From Alysiella filiformis (GTDB lineage Bacteria; Pseudomonadota; Gammaproteobacteria; Burkholderiales; Neisseriaceae): a DNA stretch of 64,000 nt. Position numbers and translations under genes: made by a program. The notes below the pieces were generated by a model. That model was not told where the DNA came from and did not search any database. It saw nothing but the letters and a program-made list of their open reading frames with translations. Shown in pieces: positions 30,679 to 39,280 of the stretch (position 1 is its first letter; every line of letters begins with the position of its first letter). The stretch is from positions 444,357 to 508,356 of the forward strand of contig NZ_CP059564.1 of NCBI RefSeq assembly GCF_014054525.1, in the 5' to 3' direction.

Positions 30679-30731
30679 GTTTCAGGCAGCCTGAAACCGT
30701 GTTTTCTCCCCTTCACAAAGGAAAATTCATC

Positions 30732-31064
30732 ATGAAAAAAATCGCATTAACCGCAACCGCAATCGCTTTGGCTTTGGGTGCAACCGCCGCACAAGCCGCA
30801 CCTGCCACACAAAAATTCCAATGCCAAAATGGCATCACTTTGACGGTTAAAAAAGCTGGCACCGATAAAATCAGCGTGTATGCCAACACCATTGGCAAAC
30901 GTGTGGTTTTGAAACAGGCTCCGTCTGGCTCGGGCAATTTGTATGAAGCCGACAAGGGTTTTTATGGCAATGAAACCGAATTGCACATCAAGGGCAAACA
31001 GGCATTTTTCAGCTTTGAAGACCCTCATGGCAATGATGTGGAAACGTCTTGCCGTAGCCGTTAA
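30732..31064 (+). CDS. MliC-like periplasmic protein, paralogue 2
   Basis: A 110-residue exported protein with a Sec signal ending TAAQAAPA (cleavage near residue 23) and no lipobox. The mature domain (FQCQNGITLTVKKAGTDKI, then GFYGNETELHIKGKQAFFSF, ending VETSCRSR) is close to paralogue 1. It is a soluble periplasmic version of the same fold. It starts 53 bp after its neighbour, with a DUS in the gap. Confidence 0.75.
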   Translation: MKKIALTATAIALALGATAAQAAPATQKFQCQNGITLTVKKAGTDKISVYANTIGKRVVLKQAPSGSGNLYEADKGFYGNETELHIKGKQAFFSFEDPHGNDVETSCRSR

Positions 31065-31083
31065 TCTGAATTTTGCGTACAAT

Positions 31084-31131
31084 GGCTTTTCAGGCAGCTT
31101 TTCGATTGAAGGCTGCCTGAAAAGCTTTTTT
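31084..31131 (+). terminator. DUS hairpin terminator
   Basis: GCTTTTCAGGCAGC and GGCTGCCTGAAAAGC form a stem with a T6 run downstream. It lies after paralogue 2 and before paralogue 3. Confidence 0.7.
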
Positions 31132-31161
31132 AATGACAATGATTTTTTGAAGGAAAAGACC

Positions 31162-31722
31162 ATGAAACTGAATTTATTGATGAGCGGTGTGTTGGTGGCA
31201 ACTTTGGCTGCCTGCGGTGGTGGCGGCACAACACGCACACCGCCTACCGTACAAACGCCCAATACTTATGATGTTCGCAACCCCACGGCAACGGGTACGC
31301 AAAGCATTCCTGTGTTGGCACAACCGCGCGTGGTGCAACAAGCCGCTCCCATTCAACAAGCACAATATGTTGCACCACCTGTTGAGCCTGCCTACAACCC
31401 AAGCCAATACAATCACGCTTCGGTTGCCCAAGCTGGCACCACGGCTGTGAGCGATGATTATGTTCGCGCGTCCACCGAAAACTTTGTGTGCAGCAATGGC
31501 GCAAACATCACGATTAAACATTTGGAAGCAGACACCATCACCATTGCTTTGGAAGGCGTGGGCGGCAACAGCATTTTGAAATCGGCTGGTGGCGATGTAT
31601 TCCGCAGCAAAGCGGCTTTGTTTGGCAAAGCTACGGAGTGGCAACAACAAAATGCCAATGCAAATTTGCGTTTTACCAATGCCAACAATCAGGTGGTGTC
31701 GGTGGCGTGTAAGTTGAAATAA
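31162..31722 (+). CDS. MliC-like lipoprotein, paralogue 3
   Basis: A 186-residue lipoprotein with lipobox LAAC (Cys 18), a long Pro/Gln/Ala-rich linker (about 24-95) and a C-terminal domain (FVCSNGANITIKHLEADTI, ending VVSVACKLK) matching paralogues 1 and 2 in cysteine spacing. It is more diverged than the other two. The ATG at 31162 follows AAGGAAAAGACC; an upstream in-frame start at 30943 overlaps the previous gene and is rejected. Confidence 0.75.
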   Translation: MKLNLLMSGVLVATLAACGGGGTTRTPPTVQTPNTYDVRNPTATGTQSIPVLAQPRVVQQAAPIQQAQYVAPPVEPAYNPSQYNHASVAQAGTTAVSDDYVRASTENFVCSNGANITIKHLEADTITIALEGVGGNSILKSAGGDVFRSKAALFGKATEWQQQNANANLRFTNANNQVVSVACKLK

Positions 31723-31737
31723 GGTTTCGGACTATCG

Positions 31738-31835
31738 TACAGTACACGACAATTTTTGATTTGCCACCCCCACCCCAACCCTCCCCCGCCAGACAGGGGA
31801 GGGAACAGATTGCAGGCAACCAATTTTTGTTGTGT
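31738..31835. repeat. CCCTCCCCC-type repeat, partial copy
   Basis: A fragment of the family with ACACGACAATTTTTGAT, GCCACCCCCACC and GCCAGACAGGGGAGGGAACAG. Fuller copies are at 39984-40152 and 49437-49606, and a variant is at 63735-63875. Confidence 0.65.
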
Positions 31836-31859
31836 AATGACCTGAAACGGTAAAGCGAA

Positions 31860-31989
31860 TGTTTCATGTGAAACATTCGCTTTTTTTGTGGCGACAAAAT
31901 GCCCTGCTGGTGTGCCACGCCCCCAAGCGTGGGTGTGGCGGCGCAACGCCACGTTTTGCACCTTTATTTAAAAGGTTTCATGTGAAACA
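31860..31989. promoter_or_regulatory. Two parS-like palindromes with a hairpin repeat between
   Basis: TGTTTCATGTGAAACA at 31860-31875 (15 of 16 to the parS consensus) and GGTTTCATGTGAAACA at 31974-31989 (14 of 16). Between them at 31925-31954 is the hairpin repeat related to 3447-3475 and 52651-52678. Confidence 0.4.
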
Positions 31990-32496
31990 TCAGTAATCAA
32001 TGGGGGGCAATTCGCCTTCTATGGGATTATCGCACACCAGCACGCCGTCTTCATCGCTGTACAAATATTGCCCTGTGGCGAAACTGATGCCCCCAAAACC
32101 AATGGTTACGTCCAATTCGCCTTGGTATTCGGTGGGACTTTTGCGTGGGTTGGTGCCGAGTGCTTTTACGCCAAAATCCAATTCGTTGATGGCGGCACTG
32201 TCGCGAATCACGCCATAAATGACCACGCCTGCCCAACCGTTGTTCATGGCTTTGGTGGCAAGGCGGTCGCCCATGAGTGCGCTGTAATGTGAACCGCCAC
32301 CGTCTACCACCATGACTTCGCCATCTGATGGGGTTTCAGACAGGCGGCGCACCAAGCCGTTGTCTTGAAACACTTTGACGGTGCGTATGCGCCCGCAAAA
32401 ACGTTGGCGTTTGCCGTATGATTTGAAGTCGGTTTCGCAAGATTGGGTGTGGGGGGAGATGTCCATTAAATCGGCGCAGATGAAGTTGTTTTTCAT
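31990..32496 (-). CDS. rraA: RraA-family protein
   Basis: A 168-residue protein of the RraA / HMG-aldolase-like family. It contains TVKVFQDNGLVRRLSE, VVDGGGSHYSALMGDRLA, GWAGVVIYGVIRDSAAINELDFGVKA (read as GVVIYGVIRDS and FGVKALGTNPRKS) and DEDGVLV. E. coli RraA binds RNase E and inhibits it; some relatives are oxaloacetate decarboxylases or aldolases, so regulation of RNase E is a family-level inference. AAGGAAAAAAC precedes the start. It lies downstream of the HTH gene at 32557 on the same strand. Confidence 0.85.
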   Translation of the reverse strand: MKNNFICADLMDISPHTQSCETDFKSYGKRQRFCGRIRTVKVFQDNGLVRRLSETPSDGEVMVVDGGGSHYSALMGDRLATKAMNNGWAGVVIYGVIRDSAAINELDFGVKALGTNPRKSPTEYQGELDVTIGFGGISFATGQYLYSDEDGVLVCDNPIEGELPPIDY

Positions 32497-32556
32497 GTTT
32501 TTTCCTTGTGAAAATGGGGGTTCAGGCTGCCTGAAAAATGTAGGGGCAAACCACGA

Positions 32557-32952
32557 TTATTGTGATTTTTCTAATTGTTGCTTTAATAATACAATGATTT
32601 CTTTCAAGGCTGCAATTTCTTGGTCTTTTTGTTCCAACAAAGTTTGTTGATGTGCAAGCTGTAATGCCAATTTTTCTGCATTATCGGATTGACGATAATA
32701 ATTGCCACATTGCTCCGTATTTTCAAAATTTTCATTTACAAACAAAACCACATCTTTTGAACTGTTCAGCAATTCCAAAATATCCACTTGAAACACCTCT
32801 GCTGCTTTTTCCAAACGATTGATATTGATAGATGCCTGACCTCGTTCCATATTCGCATAGCCATTTTTAGACATATCCATTTTTTCGGCTGCCTGTTCTT
32901 GTGTCCAATTATTTTGCAAACGCAATGCGCGAATTTTATCGTGTACAGCCAT
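32557..32952 (-). CDS. XRE-family HTH regulator with C-terminal coiled coil (paralogue A)
   Basis: A 131-residue protein. An N-terminal HTH_3 domain (about 5-60: IRALRLQNNWTQEQAAEKM, YANMERGQASININRLEKAA) is followed by a C-terminal heptad-rich helix (about 95-131, QQTLLEQKDQEIAALKEIIV). It has the same layout as the protein at 36555. GGAGCAAAATC precedes the start. The target is unknown; the layout suggests a dimeric repressor. Confidence 0.8.
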   Translation of the reverse strand: MAVHDKIRALRLQNNWTQEQAAEKMDMSKNGYANMERGQASININRLEKAAEVFQVDILELLNSSKDVVLFVNENFENTEQCGNYYRQSDNAEKLALQLAHQQTLLEQKDQEIAALKEIIVLLKQQLEKSQ

Positions 32953-33083
32953 GATTTTGCTCCAAAATAAAATTCAAATTGTAACCATAAAAATGGGTTG
33001 AGAAAACCCAGTTTGCTGGGTTGAGTAAAATAAATTGTTTTCCTAAAATAAGTTTTTCAACTCATCTATTTTGGAGATATAAA

Positions 33084-33233
33084 ATGTCCTTTTTTAAAAA
33101 GTGTGAACATGAATGGGTACAAAAAGAACAATCTAATGGTGATTGGACTGTAACCAGATGGCAGGAATGCTCAAAATGTGGAGCAGTACAAAATAAACGT
33201 ACAGAACCTGCCGAAGTAGATAACATGAGATAA
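33084..33233 (+). CDS. Small putative zinc-ribbon protein (49 aa)
   Basis: A 49-codon gene with a strong site (TTGGAGATATAAA). The sequence has CEH near the N terminus and CSKCGAVQNK further on, a four-ligand pattern that could bind zinc. No family is recognised. It is divergent from the HTH gene at 32952. The nearer ATG at 33084 is preferred to an in-frame ATG at 33021 because of the ribosome-binding site. Confidence 0.6.
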   Translation: MSFFKKCEHEWVQKEQSNGDWTVTRWQECSKCGAVQNKRTEPAEVDNMR

Positions 33234-33289
33234 ACTTTAATCTCAAATTGGGCAAAAGCGGTGTGTGATATGCACCCTACAATAATTTT

Positions 33290-33322
33290 CAGGCAGCCTT
33301 TCATATTCAGGCTGCCTGAAAA
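33290..33322. terminator. DUS hairpin between convergent genes
   Basis: TTTTCAGGCAGCC and GGCTGCCTGAAAA in inverted orientation, between the small zinc-ribbon gene and ldh. Confidence 0.6.
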
Positions 33323-33334
33323 CCCATTTGCCAA

Positions 33335-34288
33335 TTATAAATAATCCGCCACTTTTTCCTGATGTTCGCGCAAAATATGGGCAGAATGGGCAAATTTTGC
33401 CATTTCTTCATCGTTAAGCGGTTTTTCAATAATCCGCGCCACGCCATTGCCGTTCAGCACGGCTGGCACGCCAATGTACACATCATCTTGCCCATATTCG
33501 CCCGACAACAAGGTGGATACGGTCAAAACCACATCTTGATTGCGCAAAATGGCTTGGGTAATCCGCGCCAATCCCATGGCAATGCCGTAATAGGTCGCGC
33601 CCTTGCCTTCAATAATGGAATAGGCTGCGCTGCGAACGTTTTCGTGGATTTCTGCCATGCGTTCTGCGCCATTGCCCGATTTTTCCAAAGCGTCTTTCAA
33701 TGGCATACCTGCAATGCTGGCGGTGCTCCATGCGGCAATCACGCTGTCGCCGTGTTCGCCTATCATGTGCGCGTCCACGCTGCATGGCGAAACGTTGAAG
33801 GCTTTGCCCAAGCAATTACACAAACGCGCCGTGTCCAAAATCGTGCCAGAGCCAATCACACGTTCTTTGGGCAAACCTGAAAAACGCCAAGTGGCATAGC
33901 TCAACACGTCCACAGGATTGGTGGCAATCAGAAAAATGCCGTCAAAGCCGTGTTGCATGACTTGTGCAACCACGTTTTTGAACACGGCTAAATTGCGGTC
34001 AATCAAATCCAAGCGTGTTTCGCCTTCTTTTTGTGCCACGCCTGCACAAATGCACACGATGTCGGCATCGGCACAATCGGCATAATCGCCTTCTTTCACT
34101 TTGGTGGGCGATGGGGCATACAACACGCCGTGTCGCAAATCACGCGCTTCGGCATGAACGCGCTTTTCGTTTAAATCAATCAGCACCAATTCATCACAAA
34201 CCGCTTGGTTCAACACCGCAAAGGCATAGCTGATGCCCACCGCGCCTGTGCCGATAACGACCACTTTTCTGCCTGATGTTTTGTTCAT
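33335..34288 (-). CDS. ldh: L-lactate dehydrogenase (NAD-dependent)
   Basis: A 317-residue LDH/MDH-family enzyme. It has the Rossmann GTGAVG loop (13-18), R92 in the mobile loop (GETRLDL), N124-P125 (IATNPVDV), R155 (LDTARLCN) and the catalytic H179 (IGEHGDS). These residues, together with the Gln before the mobile-loop Glu (AQKEGETR), point to lactate rather than malate dehydrogenase. It reduces pyruvate to L-lactate with NADH. A good site (CAGGAGAAACC) precedes the start. A single gene. Confidence 0.9.
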   Translation of the reverse strand: MNKTSGRKVVVIGTGAVGISYAFAVLNQAVCDELVLIDLNEKRVHAEARDLRHGVLYAPSPTKVKEGDYADCADADIVCICAGVAQKEGETRLDLIDRNLAVFKNVVAQVMQHGFDGIFLIATNPVDVLSYATWRFSGLPKERVIGSGTILDTARLCNCLGKAFNVSPCSVDAHMIGEHGDSVIAAWSTASIAGMPLKDALEKSGNGAERMAEIHENVRSAAYSIIEGKGATYYGIAMGLARITQAILRNQDVVLTVSTLLSGEYGQDDVYIGVPAVLNGNGVARIIEKPLNDEEMAKFAHSAHILREHQEKVADYL

Positions 34289-34448
34289 AATGGGGTTTCT
34301 CCTGTTGAGTGGGTGTAAAAGTGCATTTTAAGGGAAAATGGGCATTCAGGCTGCTTTAAAGCACACAACATATTTTTCAAAAAACAAGACAAATCAATGA
34401 ATGATTTGAGCCTAAAACACCTTTTCAGGCAGCCTGAAACCGCCCAAA

Positions 34449-35720
34449 TCAGCGTTTAATTGCCTTATCCGCAATGTCTTTGCGGAACTGCATGCCGTCA
34501 AAATGAATGTGGCTCAAAGCGGCATAGGCTTGCGCTTTGGCTTGCACCACGCCATCGCCCAAACCCACCACGCACAACACGCGACCGCCATTGGTGATGA
34601 TTTCGCCCTGCTCATTCAAAGCCGTGCCTGCGTGGAACACTTTGCCCATTTCATTTGCCGCGTCTATGCCTGAAATCACATCGCCTTTTTTCGGTGTGTC
34701 GGGATAATTTTGCGCTGCCAATACCACACCCACAGCGACTTCATCTTTCCATTGTGCAGTGGTTTTGTCCAATTCGCGGTTTAAGGCTGCCTGAATCAAA
34801 TCCACCAAATCCGTTTGCAAACGGCTCATAATCGGCTGCGTTTCAGGGTCGCCAAAACGACAGTTAAACTCAATGGTGCGCGGTGCGCCAGTTGCGTCTA
34901 TCATCAAACCTGCGTACAAAAATCCTGTAAATTCATTGCCTTCTGCTTTCATGCCGTGCACAGTGGGCAAGATGATTTCGTTCATCACGCGCTCATGCAC
35001 TTGTGGCGTAACCACTGGTGCGGGGCTGTACGCGCCCATGCCGCCCGTGTTCAAACCCAAGTCATTGTCCAATAAACGTTTGTGGTCTTGGCTGGTTGCC
35101 ATCGGCAAGACGTTTTCACCGTCCACCATCACGATAAAGCTGGCTTCTTCGCCCGACAAATAATCTTCAATCACCACGCGGCTGCCTGCGTTGCCCATTT
35201 TGTTGCCGAGCAACATATCATCAATCGCGGCGTGGGCTTCGTCCAAAGTCATGGCGACAATCACGCCCTTGCCTGCCGCCAAGCCGTCTGCTTTGATGAC
35301 GATGGGTGCGCCTTTTTGGTTCACATAATCGTGGGCTTGTTCCGCATTTTCAAAGGTTTGATACTGCGCGGTGGGAATGCCGTGTCGCGCCATAAACGCT
35401 TTGGCGAAATCTTTGGAGCTTTCCAACTGGGCAGCGGCTTGGGTGCAACCGAAAATCGGCAAACCTGCGGCACGGAAATCGTCCACAATACCAGCCGCGA
35501 GCAGTGCTTCGGGACCTACGAGTGTGAACGCGATTTGCTCATCGCGGCAAAATTGAATCAAATCATCGTGTTGGGTTAGGGCGATATTGTGTAACTTGGG
35601 TTCACGCGCCGTGCCAGCGTTGCCCGTTGCCACAAAAACGGTGGACACTTTGGGCGATTGCGCGAGTTTCCATGCAAGGGCGTGTTCGCGTCCGCCGTTG
35701 CCGATAACGAGTAATTTCAT
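34449..35720 (-). CDS. purD: Phosphoribosylamine-glycine ligase
   Basis: A 423-residue ATP-grasp enzyme of purine synthesis, forming GAR from phosphoribosylamine, glycine and ATP. It has the N-terminal MKLLVIGNGGREHALAWKLA, FGCTQAAAQLESSKDFAK, VIKADGLAAGKGVIVA (ATP-grasp), GGMGAYSPAPVV and EFNCRFGDPETQ. The length is normal. It is monocistronic with a DUS pair downstream at about 34422. Confidence 0.97.
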   Translation of the reverse strand: MKLLVIGNGGREHALAWKLAQSPKVSTVFVATGNAGTAREPKLHNIALTQHDDLIQFCRDEQIAFTLVGPEALLAAGIVDDFRAAGLPIFGCTQAAAQLESSKDFAKAFMARHGIPTAQYQTFENAEQAHDYVNQKGAPIVIKADGLAAGKGVIVAMTLDEAHAAIDDMLLGNKMGNAGSRVVIEDYLSGEEASFIVMVDGENVLPMATSQDHKRLLDNDLGLNTGGMGAYSPAPVVTPQVHERVMNEIILPTVHGMKAEGNEFTGFLYAGLMIDATGAPRTIEFNCRFGDPETQPIMSRLQTDLVDLIQAALNRELDKTTAQWKDEVAVGVVLAAQNYPDTPKKGDVISGIDAANEMGKVFHAGTALNEQGEIITNGGRVLCVVGLGDGVVQAKAQAYAALSHIHFDGMQFRKDIADKAIKR

Positions 35721-35816
35721 GGTTTGGACTTTCGTTGGTGGGTTAAAATGATGATATTTTAATGGAAAAATGGGTTTCAGGCTGCCTGAAAATCAGTACC
35801 ACACACCAAAATCAAT

Positions 35817-35857
35817 AAAAAACGCCATTTCAATTTGATTTGAAATGGCGTTTTGCG
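35817..35857 (-). terminator. Intrinsic terminator
   Basis: AACGCCATTTCAA and TTGAAATGGCGTT around a short loop; on the minus strand it is followed by TTTTTTATTG. It ends the hypothetical gene at 35867-36418. Confidence 0.8.
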
Positions 35858-35866
35858 ATGATGAAA

Positions 35867-36418
35867 TTATTTTAAAATTTCATTTAAGCTGGGTTCATCA
35901 ATGACTAATTCTAAATCAGATGAATTTTGTGAATAATTTGTTGCAAATTTAACTTTAAAAAATTTAGGTCTATATTCAGCTTTTTTAAAATTTTTTTCCT
36001 TAAAAGCATCACCCTGACTTGTCTTTGCCCACTCCCATGCAATTTTTTCATTATTCTCTTCTGTATTTACTACTGTTCCATTATGCATATTTTTATATGC
36101 ATTAAATTCCTCAGAAAGAAATTTTTGATACTTCTCAGCATCAAAGTTCTCATAAATTTCAATACCTTCATCAAAATCAATAGATGTAATTTCACTAACT
36201 AAATTAATATTAATATATTTCTCACCACATTTACCACCTTCAATACTACTTGAATCTCTATTAATATTCAAAAGTATATCCTTAATCTCTTTACCTGATT
36301 GTATATGCGGTAGATGTTGTAGTTGTTTCTTCATTAATTCAGAAAAATATTTTTTAAGATTTGGATTATCACCTAAATACACCTTTTGAAGGAAAGTAAC
36401 TTTTCTAATTGGCAGCAT
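35867..36418 (-). CDS. Hypothetical AT-rich protein
   Basis: A 183-residue soluble protein of low GC compared with purD next to it. It has no signal peptide or membrane segment; the sequence is mixed charged with several Lys/Asn runs. AAAGGATTACAAA precedes the start and an intrinsic terminator follows, so it is a complete, expressed-looking unit. It is divergent from an HTH regulator gene 136 bp away, which may control it. Family not recognised. Confidence 0.7.
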   Translation of the reverse strand: MLPIRKVTFLQKVYLGDNPNLKKYFSELMKKQLQHLPHIQSGKEIKDILLNINRDSSSIEGGKCGEKYININLVSEITSIDFDEGIEIYENFDAEKYQKFLSEEFNAYKNMHNGTVVNTEENNEKIAWEWAKTSQGDAFKEKNFKKAEYRPKFFKVKFATNYSQNSSDLELVIDEPSLNEILK

Positions 36419-36554
36419 TTTGTAATCCTTTGCACAAAATTGGGTTAAAAAAATTGATGAAATTATGATATACTGAAATCACATTCCAAACCAGTAACTG
36501 AAACATACTCAATCCACTCTTTTAGTTCTGAAAACCGCACTTTAAGGAAAGATT

Positions 36555-36932
36555 ATGGAAACCCACGACAAAATCCGCGTCATGCGCGAAATCAAACAAT
36601 GGTCGCAAGAAGAAATGGCGGAAAAATTGGATATGTCGCCAACGGGTTATGCCAAAATTGAACGCGGTCAAAGTAGCCCAAATTTGGATAAATTGCATAA
36701 AATCGCTGAAATTTTTCACATCAATGTCGTGGATTTAATTGCTAATCAAGATAAAACGTTCTTCTTTTCCATTGGCGATAATAATACGAATAGTCATAAT
36801 ATGGGTTTAAACTATGAATATCATCAATTATTATTAGATGCCAAAGACGAACTCATCAAACAAAAAGACAATGAAATCTTAGCATTAAAGCGCATTATTG
36901 AATTATTGGAAAAACAACTTGGTGTAAATTAA
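36555..36932 (+). CDS. XRE-family HTH regulator with C-terminal coiled coil (paralogue B)
   Basis: A 125-residue protein with an HTH_3 domain (about 5-60: IRVMREIKQWSQEEMAEKL, YAKIERGQSSPNLDKLHKIA) and a C-terminal coiled coil (about 94-122, AKDELIKQKDNEILALKRII). It is clearly related to the protein at 32557-32952 across both parts. AAGGAAAGATT precedes the start. Divergent from the AT-rich gene at 36418, a plausible target. Confidence 0.8.
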   Translation: METHDKIRVMREIKQWSQEEMAEKLDMSPTGYAKIERGQSSPNLDKLHKIAEIFHINVVDLIANQDKTFFFSIGDNNTNSHNMGLNYEYHQLLLDAKDELIKQKDNEILALKRIIELLEKQLGVN

Positions 36933-37002
36933 AACGTTTCAGGCGGTCTGAAAATCCAGTACAATCGCCCCCACCTTCACTCAATTTGTAGGAGCTTACA
37001 CC

Positions 37003-37500
37003 ATGAAAGTGCAAACTTCCGCCATTGAAAATGGCGTTTTCCACGACCGTTTTGGCAAACGCGGCAGCGATTTCACGCCAAGCGGCATGCCCAGCCGTTC
37101 CATTCCGTTTGAGATTGTGGACGCGCCCGAAAACACGGTGTCCTTTGCGGTGGTTTTGGACGACAAAGACGCGATTACCGCAAGCGGTTTTGTGTGGATT
37201 CATTGGCTGATTGCCGATTTAACGCGCACTTCGCTGCCTGAAAACGACAGCCAAACCGCCCAAGATTACATTCAAGGTGCCAATTCTTGGGCAAGCGTGT
37301 TGGGCAATTTCAGCATTGATGAAGCAGCAGCATACGGCGGCATGGCACCGCCCAACTGTTTGCACCGCTACGATTTAACCGTTTATGCTTTGGATACGAA
37401 ACTGAATCTGCCAAAAGGCTTTCGTTTCAACGATTTGCACTACGCCATGCAAGGGCATATTTTGGCAACGGCAAGCGTAACGGGAACGTATGACGTGTAA
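37003..37500 (+). CDS. YbhB/YbcL-family PEBP protein
   Basis: A 165-residue phosphatidylethanolamine-binding-protein-fold protein, Raf kinase inhibitor-like. Visible are SAIENGVFHDRFGKRGSDF, the SIPFEIVDAPENTVSFAVVL strand with DDKDA, VWIHWLIADL and the APPNCLHRYDLTVYALD segment. The cellular role of bacterial members is not established. GTAGGAGCTTACACC precedes the start. No signal peptide is seen, so probably cytoplasmic. Confidence 0.85.
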   Translation: MKVQTSAIENGVFHDRFGKRGSDFTPSGMPSRSIPFEIVDAPENTVSFAVVLDDKDAITASGFVWIHWLIADLTRTSLPENDSQTAQDYIQGANSWASVLGNFSIDEAAAYGGMAPPNCLHRYDLTVYALDTKLNLPKGFRFNDLHYAMQGHILATASVTGTYDV

Positions 37501-37514
37501 GGTTCAGGCTGAAC

Positions 37515-37819
37515 GTAGGGGCAGATTTCATATCTGCCCTTTTTTCAATTTATTGATAACGCGATTTCGGGATAAAAGTGATTGATAAATTTAAGTCACT
37601 TTGCTCCCTCTCCCTGTGGGAGAGGGCTGGGGAGAGGGTATGCTGCTCAACAAGCCCTCTCTCCAACTCTCTCCCATAGGGAGAGAGGGCAGGTTTGTTG
37701 GCAAATTGACAGTGACTTATCCCGAGTTCACGTTATTGATAAAAATAAAAATTTCTGCAAATCTAAACGTGGCAGATGTGAAATTTGCCCCTATGAACTG
37801 AGTTTTGCAAAGGTTTCAG
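37515..37819. repeat. Composite (nested) MITE-like repeat, copy A
   Basis: A 305-bp unit almost identical to 53697-54001. The outer element matches the 155-bp repeat at 40735-40893. At its TTATTGATA it is interrupted by about 190 bp with inverted ends (CGGGATAA / TTATCCCG) and TTATTGATA repeated on the far side, like a target-site duplication. Open frames inside it are not genes. The left outer terminus is missing in this copy. Confidence 0.8.
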
Positions 37820-37835
37820 GCTGCCTGAAAACAGC

Positions 37836-37872
37836 AAACCGTGTGAAAATCGTTTGTTTTCACACGGTTTTT
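37836..37872 (+). terminator. Hairpin with T-run
   Basis: AACCGTGTGAAAA and TTTTCACACGGTT around a 7-nt loop followed by TTTT on the plus strand. It lies just past the yigZ stop (minus strand) and downstream of the composite repeat. Confidence 0.6.
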
Positions 37873-37878
37873 TGATGA

Positions 37879-38481
37879 TTATGCAACAATTTCTATGCAA
37901 CGTGTGTGCTGCCACGCCGCCATTGCCGCCGCAAAATCCGCCAAAGGCACACGCACGGTCAAACGGCAATCCAGTTGCAAATCTTGCGCGATGATTTGCG
38001 CGTTGTGGTTTTTCGCAATGCGTAAAGCCTCGTTCAAATGCGGATAATCGCAACGCAAAAATACCGTTTTTTCAATGTTTTTTTCCACAATTTGGGCAGC
38101 CTGCAACGCCATTTGCGTGCTGGTTTTGTAGGCATGAATCAGCCCCGACACGCCCAGCAAAGTCCCACCAAAATAACGCACCACCACCACCAAAGAATCG
38201 GTCAATTCAAACGAATCAATCTGCCCCAAAATGGGGCGACCCGCGCTGCCCGAAGGTTCGCCATCATCGTTGGCGCGGAATTGGTTGCCGTCCACCCCCA
38301 AACGGTAGGCGTAGCACCAATGGCGGGCTTTGTGGTGTTCTTGGCGCAAATTATCCACGATGGTTTTGACTTCATCTGCCGTCAAAACGGGGTAGGCATA
38401 GGCGATGAAACGGCTGCCTTTGTCTTTAAATTCGGCTTGGCAGGGGGCGGATAGGGTTTTGTAGGTGTTGATTTCAATCAT
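37879..38481 (-). CDS. YigZ / IMPACT-family protein
   Basis: A 200-residue protein of the UPF0029 family: FKDKGSRFIAYAYPV, HHKARHWCYAYRLG, FRANDDGEPSGSAGRPIL and VVVRYFGGTLLGVSGLI are hallmark blocks. The C-terminal domain is ferredoxin-like. Some relatives contact translation (eukaryotic IMPACT); the bacterial role is uncertain. I use the Met at 38481 (MIEINTYKTL); an in-frame Met eight codons upstream is possible. Confidence 0.85.
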   Translation of the reverse strand: MIEINTYKTLSAPCQAEFKDKGSRFIAYAYPVLTADEVKTIVDNLRQEHHKARHWCYAYRLGVDGNQFRANDDGEPSGSAGRPILGQIDSFELTDSLVVVVRYFGGTLLGVSGLIHAYKTSTQMALQAAQIVEKNIEKTVFLRCDYPHLNEALRIAKNHNAQIIAQDLQLDCRLTVRVPLADFAAAMAAWQHTRCIEIVA

Positions 38482-38512
38482 GATTTGATTTTTCTTTTTG
38501 TCCAAAATGGGC

Positions 38513-39196
38513 TTATTTTTCAGGCAGCCTGAAATGCCCCGTTATCGTGTGTTGGTGCAAAATGTCTTCTTCCTGCGTGCCTGCGCCGATGTTGTGGATA
38601 ATCAAAGGCGTATCGCCATTTGTTCTATCGGAAACAATGCCGATATGGGGCAAACGGTTGCCGTTCAATTCCCACGTTACAATGTCGCCTGCCTGAAAAT
38701 CGCCCTTTTGCGGCACCGCCCAACCTTGTCGCGTGAAAAACGTGATGAGATTCGGCACACGCCTGTGGTCAATATTGGGGTCGGGGCGTTTCAAGCCCCA
38801 GCGTTTGGGATAGACAGAAAAGTTTTTCTTCATGTCCTGATGAACCAGTTGCTGCAAATCCATGTTCTGCTCACGCAAGGCACGAATCACGACATCGGTA
38901 CACACGCCTTTTTCCAACGGCACATCGCCCATCGGATATTTCAGCGTGGAATAGGCTGGGTCGTAGCGCACGGTTTTGCCGATTTGGTTTCGTGCCGATT
39001 GAACGAGCGGTGGCGATGATTTTTCAGGCTGCTTGTTTGATGAAATGGGCGGCGAAACGGCTGATGATGTTTCATGTGAAACATGGGGTTGTGGTGGCGT
39101 GGGTGTGGTTTGCTGTTCGCCACACGCGGCAAGCAAAATCATCAGCAAAATGGTTTCAGGCAGCCTGAATGGATTTTTCATAAAAATGGACAACAT
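38513..39196 (-). CDS. DUF1287 lipoprotein
   Basis: A 227-residue lipoprotein. The signal peptide has lipobox LLAAC, then comes a Pro/Ser linker that includes VSHETS, encoded by a parS-like palindrome at 39068-39083. The DUF1287 domain follows: GVCTDVVIRALRE, DPNIDHRRVPNL, GDIVTWELNGNRLPHIGIVS and HNIGAGTQEED. The fold resembles NlpC/P60-type hydrolases (Cys in GVCTD, His in LPHIGIV). Start chosen at 39196 because of the AGGGGAA site; 39181 is also possible. Residues FRLPE in the signal peptide are written by a DUS. Confidence 0.8.
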   Translation of the reverse strand: MLSIFMKNPFRLPETILLMILLAACGEQQTTPTPPQPHVSHETSSAVSPPISSNKQPEKSSPPLVQSARNQIGKTVRYDPAYSTLKYPMGDVPLEKGVCTDVVIRALREQNMDLQQLVHQDMKKNFSVYPKRWGLKRPDPNIDHRRVPNLITFFTRQGWAVPQKGDFQAGDIVTWELNGNRLPHIGIVSDRTNGDTPLIIHNIGAGTQEEDILHQHTITGHFRLPEK

Positions 39197-39280
39197 CAGG
39201 CAATTCCCCTGTTTATTTGCATGAAAAAATAAGGCAAATCGTAACATGATTTGCCTTATTGGGTTAAACATAGCAACACT

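Noticed and set aside
37582-37875. ORF starting MINLSHFAPSPCGRG, also at 53764
   Set aside because: It is a translation of the nested miniature repeat; both copies coincide with the element.
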